A stretch of DNA of 13,241 nucleotides, taken from assembly GCA_947372005.1 (NCBI GenBank), contig CANBRV010000035.1, forward strand, positions 1-13,241, given 5' to 3'. The notes under the pieces are model-generated. The model had not been told where the DNA came from. It ran no database searches and was given only the letters and a program-made list of their open reading frames with translations. Source of the DNA: Comamonadaceae bacterium (lineage in GTDB: Bacteria; Pseudomonadota; Gammaproteobacteria; Burkholderiales; Burkholderiaceae_C). The translations under genes were made by a program, and so were the position numbers. This document shows, one piece after another, positions 7,663-13,241 of the stretch (position 1 is the stretch's first letter; the number at the start of each line of letters is the position of its first letter).

Positions 7663-8476
7663 TTACTTGGAAATCACCCAAAGTGGATACCAATATTTCT
7701 AAATCTGGTTGCTCATTTCCAAACCATGTTCTTGGAAGTAGTACAAGCCCTTTTGTGTTTAATATCGCAGCAATCAAGCTAAATTGACTGTTAGAGCCAA
7801 TAAAAATATGCGCACCGCGCATCACGCAGTGAGCCTCGTATTCATTAATATGGTCCAAAAACGTAGTTTTGGCAAACAGGCTAGATAGCCGAACTCGTAA
7901 ATCGCCTGTGATCTCTGAATCTGAAACAATGACAACGTGATTAATAAGATCAACAAAACGCTTTGCCAAGCGAATAAAGACATCATCTGATATTAAGTGC
8001 GAGGCCACATTCAAATAATCACCACGCCTGACGTGAATGCAAAGATATTTATCTTCACCGCCTCCGAGTAAATGCGCCACATTTGCTTGATGAAGAGAAA
8101 ATAAGCTCTGGATATTCACTTGCCTTAGGGCTGCAAGCCCCAATTGGAGTTTTAGCGCCCCATCCTCGATGACATCCGCCTGGCGAGACACAAGCAATTT
8201 AGCATTTGCAAACGACTCTATTTGCAAATTAAATTGCTCCAATTGCCAACCCCAATGCGTAGGACGGCCTTTATCGCCTTCCGTCGCAATATCCTTTGGC
8301 TTATCGAAATAGGATAGATCGGCATAAACCTCGCGTCCATCAAACTGCATTTGAAAATAAATGGCGGCGCTAATCATTTGCGCCCCCATGCCACCTGTAA
8401 ATGTAACAATACTCGGCTTGCCAGCCTGCGAGCTTGTTAATAATTGATTCCAATAATTTTTAAAAGATTTAAACAT
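7646..8476 (-). CDS. Alpha-1,2-fucosyltransferase family protein (GT11)
   Basis: GT11 enzymes transfer fucose from GDP-fucose to galactose through an alpha-1,2 bond, as in H-antigen-type structures. The 276-residue product has the N-terminal TFTGGMGAQMISAAIYF region (25-41), equivalent to the GGLGNQMFQYA block of the family. It has the hallmark H148-V-R-R-G-D-Y154 motif that binds the nucleotide sugar, VIVSDSE (182-188), and the C-terminal GSNSQFSLIAA (227-237). Length is typical. The start is uncertain. ATG 8476 overlaps the upstream fucosyltransferase stop by 8 bases; ATG 8488 and TTG 8497 are in frame, and none has a good Shine-Dalgarno. The 3' end overlaps the convergent plus-strand gene by 17 bases. 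Acceptor specificity cannot be read from sequence. Confidence 0.87.
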   Translation of the reverse strand: MFKSFKNYWNQLLTSSQAGKPSIVTFTGGMGAQMISAAIYFQMQFDGREVYADLSYFDKPKDIATEGDKGRPTHWGWQLEQFNLQIESFANAKLLVSRQADVIEDGALKLQLGLAALRQVNIQSLFSLHQANVAHLLGGGEDKYLCIHVRRGDYLNVASHLISDDVFIRLAKRFVDLINHVVIVSDSEITGDLRVRLSSLFAKTTFLDHINEYEAHCVMRGAHIFIGSNSQFSLIAAILNTKGLVLLPRTWFGNEQPDLEILVSTLGDFQVINDVA

Positions 8477-9476
8477 TGGCAATAACATTTTCGACAATAG
8501 TAGCGACTACAGATGCAGCGCTAAATTTTTTAGCAGCATCACTTTTTAAAAAATTAATAATATTGGCTTGATACTGCGTGTATTGGGCTTCAGTAATTGC
8601 AACCAGATACGCATGCACAGCCGCCGTATCCTTAAATTTACGTCTATCGATAAAACAATCACTTGGGATGAGTTCATCAACGTTACCGGCCCCCCAATAA
8701 ACAGGAACGCAGCCACAAACCAAACTATCGAATATTTTTTCTGTAATGTAATTATTCAAATCGCGGCAATTTTCATAACAATATGAATATTTTGAAAATC
8801 TTAATACATCGGCCTTATCAGCAACTTCACCAACGAAACTTGGATACGGCTTCATTTTAAAAAACTTTGTTTTTATTCTTGGAATAATGCGTTTTAGCTT
8901 TCCAAACCAGCTAAATGCAGGCGCCGATTTATCCCAGCCTTGGCCATAGAGTTGAAACATTGCTGGAGCATATTTCTCATACCAGCGTATTGTTTGAATC
9001 CGCTCTATATACAAGTCCGATGGAAGCACCTGCTTAAATGCTTTATTTGCATTAATCAAGCAACTGAATATATTTCTTTCAGAAAAATTGGAGAACGGCT
9101 GTGCAATGAGTGGATGCGGGATAAGAATATGAACTACATTTTTTTCTGCATGAAGCCTTACATCCCATGCAAAAACTTTAATAAATTTTTTACAATAATC
9201 AACATCTACATTTAATGAATTGATGTATGGGTTTTCTAATGCTAATAAAAACTTAGGGATAGCATTCTCATCAAAAATTCGCCCCTCAAGATACAAGTCA
9301 AACGAAATGTCTCGACCCACATTCAAATCAGGTGTATTAAGCTCTATGCCTTGCGCCAGAAAAGCTTCGCGTAGCAAGCGTGGCGTATAGGTTGGATTGA
9401 ATCGATGTACATCATCTTCAACCGCAAAGAGCGAGTTATTCACTCTCGTGCCGGAATAGACATTTGCGTAAATCAT
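8469..9476 (-). CDS. Alpha-1,3-fucosyltransferase family protein (GT10)
   Basis: GT10 enzymes add alpha-1,3 (or 1,4) fucose from GDP-fucose, as in Lewis-type antigens or some LPS chains. The 335-residue product carries the family core motif in order: KYSYCYEN (229-236), YITEKIFD (243-250) and GCVPVYWGA (255-263), the equivalent of FENS...YVTEK...PVYWG. The N-terminal half is more divergent, as expected for the acceptor side. No membrane segment is obvious, and I do not see the heptad repeats found in Helicobacter enzymes. The start is firm: ATG 9476 shares one base with the upstream TGA (TGATG) and has AAAAGG six bases before it. The downstream GT11 gene begins inside its last codons. AT content is higher than in the tol genes. 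Confidence 0.9.
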   Translation of the reverse strand: MIYANVYSGTRVNNSLFAVEDDVHRFNPTYTPRLLREAFLAQGIELNTPDLNVGRDISFDLYLEGRIFDENAIPKFLLALENPYINSLNVDVDYCKKFIKVFAWDVRLHAEKNVVHILIPHPLIAQPFSNFSERNIFSCLINANKAFKQVLPSDLYIERIQTIRWYEKYAPAMFQLYGQGWDKSAPAFSWFGKLKRIIPRIKTKFFKMKPYPSFVGEVADKADVLRFSKYSYCYENCRDLNNYITEKIFDSLVCGCVPVYWGAGNVDELIPSDCFIDRRKFKDTAAVHAYLVAITEAQYTQYQANIINFLKSDAAKKFSAASVVATIVENVIANV

Positions 9477-10384
9477 CAGCGACCTTTTAATTTAACAAAT
9501 GCACGCTGAGCAAGAGCTAGATATGTGGAGATTCGCGCATACCGAGACCATTGGTAGTGATTAAGAAAACGACACGCCAAAGCGTTTCTTTTGGGGGTCA
9601 TTTGACAGCCTTCTCGGCGAATAGTTTTATAAATAAATGAACACCGATAATCTTGTAAAATTTCATCTCCAAAAATAGTGCGATTCTTCTTCAAATAAGC
9701 CAAAAGACTAAGTCTATCGCGCCGTGACTCCGCATTACTATCGTTTCCCGTGTGAAGTCGATACGTCATCAACGCTTGATTCAGCCAAACAATGGGACCC
9801 TGATTGGCCAGGCTAAGCAACCACGCCACATCGGCATACTTCCCACCCGCCACAGGAAATCTTATATCGCCAACCATTTTACGATTGTATATATACCCAG
9901 GGAAAGGAGCAATTCCAGACTGGGAACGGGCGAAATAACGAGTAGCCAGTGCTCGTGCATTTTTAATGAGGTCAACTTGCCGAGCAGACTTGAAAAACAA
10001 ATTCGGAGTCAATCGGTCAAACTCTTCAATAAAAGAGTTACAACCAAAAGCAATCGCACTAGGATGACTTTGAATCAGCTTCTTCATCGCGGTAACGAAA
10101 TCAGGTTTCAACACATCATCATCATGGAACAAACAAAAATAATCACTCTCGTCCTCATTAATGCACTGGTTGAAATGCGCCAAAGCCGTGAGCATGGGCT
10201 GCCTGCGTATGTAAGTGACACCTGGGAACTCATTACAAACCAATCGTTCAACTCTATCATCGCTAGAGTTATCAGATACAATTAAATTAAATACCTTATC
10301 AAATTGAGTTAATATAGTAAGCATTGCTCGCCTTGCATCATCTGGACGATTATGACAAAGGAGATATATAGTCAATGAAATCAT
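9476..10384 (-). CDS. Family 2 glycosyltransferase
   Basis: This is a predicted GT-A sugar transferase of the surface-glycan cluster. The 302-residue product starts MISLTIYLLCHNRPDDARRA, a standard GT2 opening. It has LIVSDNSSDD (34-43) for nucleotide binding, LFHDDDVLKPDF (85-96) with the metal-binding acidic triplet at D88-D90, and the downstream GGKYADVAWLLSLANQG region typical of the catalytic-base side (roughly residues 180-195). The C-terminal 80 residues are basic and poorly conserved. It begins 13 bases after the preceding gene, with no clear Shine-Dalgarno, and overlaps the next start as TGATG, so it is coupled to the GT10 gene. The sugar transferred is unknown. Confidence 0.88.
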   Translation of the reverse strand: MISLTIYLLCHNRPDDARRAMLTILTQFDKVFNLIVSDNSSDDRVERLVCNEFPGVTYIRRQPMLTALAHFNQCINEDESDYFCLFHDDDVLKPDFVTAMKKLIQSHPSAIAFGCNSFIEEFDRLTPNLFFKSARQVDLIKNARALATRYFARSQSGIAPFPGYIYNRKMVGDIRFPVAGGKYADVAWLLSLANQGPIVWLNQALMTYRLHTGNDSNAESRRDRLSLLAYLKKNRTIFGDEILQDYRCSFIYKTIRREGCQMTPKRNALACRFLNHYQWSRYARISTYLALAQRAFVKLKGR

Positions 10385-10397
10385 TGCTGATATAATT

Positions 10398-11468
10398 TTA
10401 ATTCCATGATGTTAATTTTTTTATTTTTAATTTATTTAAAAATTTAAAAGACAAATAATTAATCATGTAAGCATTTAGCAGATATATGCAACGCCGAACA
10501 AATTTTGGGCGGAAAATTAAGGTGAGTTTTTTATTAACAATCTCATTTTTCAAATCATTTTTTAATATGGCCCTCAACTCGTCAGAGACTACTGCACGAC
10601 CTTTGTAATAATCCGTCAACCACTCTAGCGAAGAAATAGCAACATCAACATGCTCCCCAGCATGAAGTTGCGTCCACTCTGGGTGACCCATTTTTTCAAA
10701 TACCGTAGCAATCATCTTATTCGCTTTATTACCGACATAAGGTGGGAAGTCAATGTGGTCGCGGTAATTACGATCGGGTGTTCCAGAAAATTCTTTAGAA
10801 AGGAGAACTCCTCCAAAATCAAAAGCCGTTTGTAATGCTAGAGCTATATGTGTGAATGCGCATGATTTGACTTCTTCATAGTTTAGTATTTTCGTTTGTA
10901 CTTTTATATTTTTGCGTTTTATGACCAATGAAGTCAATTTTGGAAACTTAATAAATTGACTAAAACCAAAATCACTCCCTCTAACATTCGAGTACTGATC
11001 TTGTAATATTAACGGCGTATCTTTTCCATACGGCGTTTGATTAAAATTAAAGAAAATCAAATTTGGGTTATAATAATCAATATATTTAATTATATTTTTT
11101 AAAATATCTCCGTCTAAATTATCATCATCTGATACAAACCAGCAATATTTCTCATTGCCGGCAATAAAGCATTGTCGAACATTATAATCAAAACCCATGT
11201 TATTATAATTTGATTCGTATTTTAATACTATATTATTTCTATGAAAGTTAATTTTTTCCCGCTTCAAAACTTTCAATGTTTCATCTGTAGATCCATTATC
11301 CGAAACGAATACAGAAACTATATTTTCAAAGCCCTCTTTAATTATTAATTGCTGAATTTCAATCAATGAACGTTGCAACCTAGCAGCTCTATTGTATGTA
11401 GGTATAGAAATACTTAATAAAGCAACGCTGGGATTTTTTATGGCATTTTCTGGTATCATTATTTTCAT
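10398..11468 (-). CDS. Family 2 glycosyltransferase, AT-rich
   Basis: This is a second predicted GT2 enzyme of the cluster, 356 residues long. The N-terminus LSISIPTYNRAARLQRSL (18-35) and FVSDNGSTDET (54-64) are the classic GT2 nucleotide-sugar elements. WFVSDDDNLDGDIL (110-123) supplies the acidic DDD metal site at D114-D116. HAGEHVDVAISSLEWL in the second half has no match I can name. The C-terminal 60 residues are Lys/Arg-rich with hydrophobic stretches (YLLNAYMINYLSF), which may associate with the membrane. The gene is strikingly AT-rich; a hand count of 11041-11100 gives 6 G/C in 60 bases. I took the ATG at 11468, two bases after the FkbM stop. An ATG three codons later is an alternative. 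Substrate is unknown. Confidence 0.87.
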   Translation of the reverse strand: MKIMIPENAIKNPSVALLSISIPTYNRAARLQRSLIEIQQLIIKEGFENIVSVFVSDNGSTDETLKVLKREKINFHRNNIVLKYESNYNNMGFDYNVRQCFIAGNEKYCWFVSDDDNLDGDILKNIIKYIDYYNPNLIFFNFNQTPYGKDTPLILQDQYSNVRGSDFGFSQFIKFPKLTSLVIKRKNIKVQTKILNYEEVKSCAFTHIALALQTAFDFGGVLLSKEFSGTPDRNYRDHIDFPPYVGNKANKMIATVFEKMGHPEWTQLHAGEHVDVAISSLEWLTDYYKGRAVVSDELRAILKNDLKNEIVNKKLTLIFRPKFVRRCIYLLNAYMINYLSFKFLNKLKIKKLTSWN

Positions 11469-11470
11469 AT

Positions 11471-12325
11471 TTATTTTTTAAACTCAAATACATTACTGTA
11501 ATCAATATCAGAAAATATAAAATTATGCGTTTTAATTGTATTCACGCCAGTTTCAACGATTAATAATAGTTCATTCCTAGGCAAAAAGCGACATTCATCG
11601 TCGGCCGTCCATGCGTTGTATCCATTTTTGTAAAACATATCAAATGTTTCTAGCAAATTTGGATTTATTATATTTCCACTAACAAGATGTTCATTAATTG
11701 AAATTTCAACTACCCATATAGGCTTTGGCTGCATTTCTAATAATTTTGAAGATCCATCCAACATTAACTTTTCAGCCCCTTCAACATCTACGAGAACGAG
11801 ACATTTTTTACCAGCATATTTATCACCTAGAACATTGTCCATCGTTGTGCAAGCGACGATTGTCACATCATCTTCTGGAGTATTTGCCCAGCCTTTTATT
11901 AACGATGCGCCAGTTCCTTCTCCATAAATATCAATTAACCCTGTTTTGTTGCTTAATGCGATTGGAAAAACTTCAATTTGATTTTGCCAATTATTTGCTT
12001 TTATATTACGAAATAAATATTGTAAATTGCCATTTATAGGTTCAAAAGCAATAGTATTTTTCCCGCAACTAAGTGCTAAACAGCAATAATATCCAATATT
12101 GGCACCCACATTAATAAAAAGATCGACTTTATGTGTTAATTTTTTTATTATTTCAGTTTCAAACGGTTCAAAATTACCATTCACCATGGCATCATTGCCT
12201 GCAAACTTGAAGCCTAAAGTGGTTTCAATTGGATTGGTATAAATATCTTTTTTATCTTTTATGTATCGGTAAGCTCTGTATAGTTTCTTACCAAAAATAA
12301 TTTGATATATGGATTTATTTTTCAT
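11471..12325 (-). CDS. FkbM family methyltransferase
   Basis: FkbM-type enzymes use S-adenosylmethionine to O-methylate hydroxyls. In bacterial glycan loci they often methylate sugars. The 284-residue product shows SAM motif I, LFINVGANIGYY (69-80), motif II around TIAFEPINGNLQYL (91-104), and the later LVLVDVEGAEKLMLDG (176-191), the signature V-D-x-E-G-x-E block. FEPFETEI (52-59) is the usual lead-in. The start is chosen at ATG 12325; an in-frame TTG at 12337 lies closer to the upstream stop (TGA 12340-12338), but neither has a good Shine-Dalgarno. The gene is AT-rich like its downstream neighbour. It sits among glycosyltransferases, so a surface sugar is the probable target, but the acceptor cannot be read from sequence. 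Confidence 0.87.
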   Translation of the reverse strand: MKNKSIYQIIFGKKLYRAYRYIKDKKDIYTNPIETTLGFKFAGNDAMVNGNFEPFETEIIKKLTHKVDLFINVGANIGYYCCLALSCGKNTIAFEPINGNLQYLFRNIKANNWQNQIEVFPIALSNKTGLIDIYGEGTGASLIKGWANTPEDDVTIVACTTMDNVLGDKYAGKKCLVLVDVEGAEKLMLDGSSKLLEMQPKPIWVVEISINEHLVSGNIINPNLLETFDMFYKNGYNAWTADDECRFLPRNELLLIVETGVNTIKTHNFIFSDIDYSNVFEFKK

Positions 12326-12337
12326 GAGAAGAATCAA

Positions 12338-13042
12338 TCAACCAATTTTTTTGAATGTATAAATGCCACAACCATACTCAATGCTTTTAGGCACATCACT
12401 TAGAGATTTTTCGCGATGCAAATCACCAGCATCATCAACAAATGAAAAGTTAAGTAACTCAATTTGATATTTATCCTGCCAGCTCAATATCTCGGAAGAC
12501 TCAAAAACACGATGTGCGTTAAATTGGACTTGACTATGCGCCGCAATCGGAAAGCTGATATAGAGCGTGCCATTAGGTTTTAGCATTTTTAAAAGATTTA
12601 AAAAACCTTTAATATGCCCTTGCGGATCAATTGGGTCGCCGTAACGCCCTAAGCCAAAATGCTCGATTGCATGAAGACAAGAGATTGAATCAGTAATTTC
12701 CGCCTCAACGCCTGTTCCATCCATTAAGTCCATTTGTTTAAATTTAATATTGGCATGCCCAGTATCTTTTAGAGGTCGCACATCAATGATTTCTATTTCT
12801 CGAAAAGCCGCCACGTGTGATACGAAACCTGAAACGCTAGAGCCTACATCAATATGCCTTTTGGGATTGACATTGTAGATGTAGCTAGCGACTAACAGAT
12901 CTTGATGGAAATAGTGCCCCGTCGCCGATCCCGCCTGCTCTTTGTAATCGGAGTAAATTGGATACTTTTTATCGACTACTCCTCCCGCTTTCTTAAAAGC
13001 TAGATAATCTTTAATATATCGAATTCGTCGATTTAGTGACAT
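12338..13042 (-). CDS. DUF268-type methyltransferase-like protein
   Basis: The 234-residue product belongs, by its motifs, to the DUF268 group, which has a Rossmann-type SAM-methyltransferase fold. RHIDVGSSVSGFVSHV (62-77) is motif I with a G-S-S in place of G-x-G. EIIDVRPL (84-91) is motif II, and SCLHAIEHFGLGRYGD (121-136) is highly characteristic. FNAHRVF (174-180) follows the motif TLYISFPI (159-166). Family members occur in surface-polysaccharide loci, but the reaction is not established, so methyl transfer is inference. Start ATG 13042 is well supported by AAAGGA eight bases upstream. It begins 16 bases after the decarboxylase stop and heads the glycan-gene run. Base composition is intermediate between the decarboxylase tail and the AT-rich genes downstream. 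Confidence 0.85.
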   Translation of the reverse strand: MSLNRRIRYIKDYLAFKKAGGVVDKKYPIYSDYKEQAGSATGHYFHQDLLVASYIYNVNPKRHIDVGSSVSGFVSHVAAFREIEIIDVRPLKDTGHANIKFKQMDLMDGTGVEAEITDSISCLHAIEHFGLGRYGDPIDPQGHIKGFLNLLKMLKPNGTLYISFPIAAHSQVQFNAHRVFESSEILSWQDKYQIELLNFSFVDDAGDLHREKSLSDVPKSIEYGCGIYTFKKIG

Positions 13043-13050
13043 TTAGCGAG

Positions 13051-13056
13051 TCCTTT
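13051..13056 (-). promoter_or_regulatory. Ribosome binding site of the DUF268-type gene
   Basis: The minus strand reads AAAGGA, followed by eight bases and the ATG at 13042. It lies inside the 16-base gap after the decarboxylase stop, so the glycan cluster's first gene can be translated independently of the upstream gene. No promoter fits in this gap. Confidence 0.65.
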
Positions 13057-13058
13057 AT

Positions 13059-13241
13059 TCATATTACACAATCAGCAAAATAGCGCGTAACCCCATCCGC
13101 ACCTTTTTCCTCCACCAGACCATGGATATCAGTCTCAAACCCAGGGCACTCGGTATTAAAGGCACGGGCAAACTTAAGGTAGTCCACAATTTTTTTATTG
13201 AACACTTCACCTGGAATTAAAAGCGGAATGCCTGGTGGATA
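13059..13241 (-). CDS. Orn/Lys/Arg decarboxylase, C-terminal end (partial)
   Basis: Only the last 60 residues are present; the gene continues beyond the right edge. The frame reads YPPGIPLLIPGEVF at its start (residues 1-14 of the fragment) and PGFETDIHGLVEE (33-45). Both are hallmark C-terminal motifs of fold type I PLP-dependent ornithine/lysine/arginine decarboxylases, which produce putrescine, cadaverine or agmatine. The TGA is at 13061-13059. The catalytic PLP-lysine lies outside the window, so the amino acid used cannot be decided. The gene is on the same strand as the glycan cluster and ends 16 bases before it, so read-through from its promoter could drive the cluster. Confidence 0.85.
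   Translation of the reverse strand, partial: YPPGIPLLIPGEVFNKKIVDYLKFARAFNTECPGFETDIHGLVEEKGADGVTRYFADCVI

Noticed and set aside
10114..10125. Short CAT trinucleotide repeat, considered as a possible variable repeat.
   Set aside because: On the coding strand it is ATG-phase GAT codons for the catalytic HDDD motif of the GT2 enzyme, so protein function explains it.
9752..10285. A 177-codon open frame on the plus strand opposite the GT2 gene.
   Set aside because: Its protein has no recognisable motif, and the opposite strand encodes a clear GT2 enzyme with all key motifs. It is a shadow frame.
12140..12146. Runs of seven A/T (also at 3409-3415, 10416-10422 and 12346-12352), considered as phase-variation tracts like those in Helicobacter fucosyltransferase genes.
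   Set aside because: They are only seven bases long, scattered, mostly in AT-rich DNA, not at gene starts, and none lies in the two fucosyltransferase genes. All frames are intact.
1..13241. Search by eye for tRNA genes, CRISPR arrays, IS elements and attachment repeats.
   Set aside because: Gaps between genes are at most about 40 bases, no repeated units were seen, and no transposase or integrase motifs occur in any plausible frame.

Overview
This window looks like a piece of a betaproteobacterial chromosome, most likely from a Burkholderiales member with moderate GC. The TolB, Pal and CpoB sequences read like that group, and gene order and signals are typical Gram-negative cell-envelope biology. 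That taxonomic call is inference from remembered family sequences; no search was run. The window is almost entirely coding: the largest gaps between genes are about 40 bases, so there is no room for RNA genes, insertion sequences or CRISPR arrays, and I saw none.

Layout from left to right. (1) 1-2841, minus strand: the start of a YeeE/YedE-type membrane transporter (cut by the window edge), then cpoB (ybgF), pal and tolB, read in the order tolB-pal-cpoB-yedE. This is the distal half of the Tol-Pal outer-membrane stabilising system. (2) 2838-4933, minus strand: a WaaE/KdtX-type family 2 glycosyltransferase and a GT-B glycosyltransferase directly upstream of tolB, each overlapping the next gene at its start/stop codon. 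The usual tolQ-tolR-tolA genes are not in front of tolB here. (3) 4970-7662, plus strand: msbA (lipid A/core flippase) and a protein that may be a GT-A-like or DUF6492-like enzyme. These diverge from block 2 and converge on block 4. (4) 7646-13042, minus strand: a glycan-building cluster, read from right to left as a DUF268-type methyltransferase-like protein, an FkbM methyltransferase, two family 2 glycosyltransferases, a family 10 (alpha-1,3) fucosyltransferase and a family 11 (alpha-1,2) fucosyltransferase. Several of these are much more AT-rich than the tol-pal block. (5) 13059-13241, minus strand: the C-terminal end of an Orn/Lys/Arg decarboxylase, only 16 bases upstream of block 4.

Together the genes suggest a lipopolysaccharide or surface-glycan locus. 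Glycosyltransferases build a core or O-chain that may carry two kinds of fucose branch, methyltransferases decorate it, MsbA flips the lipid A-core across the inner membrane, and Tol-Pal maintains the outer membrane. No sugar-nucleotide synthesis genes (for example gmd/fcl for GDP-fucose), polymerase (wzy) or O-antigen flippase (wzx) lie in the window. I did not find a clearly new system. The most notable points are the GT10+GT11 fucosyltransferase pair, the coupling of tolB to LPS glycosyltransferases, and the unassigned protein next to msbA.
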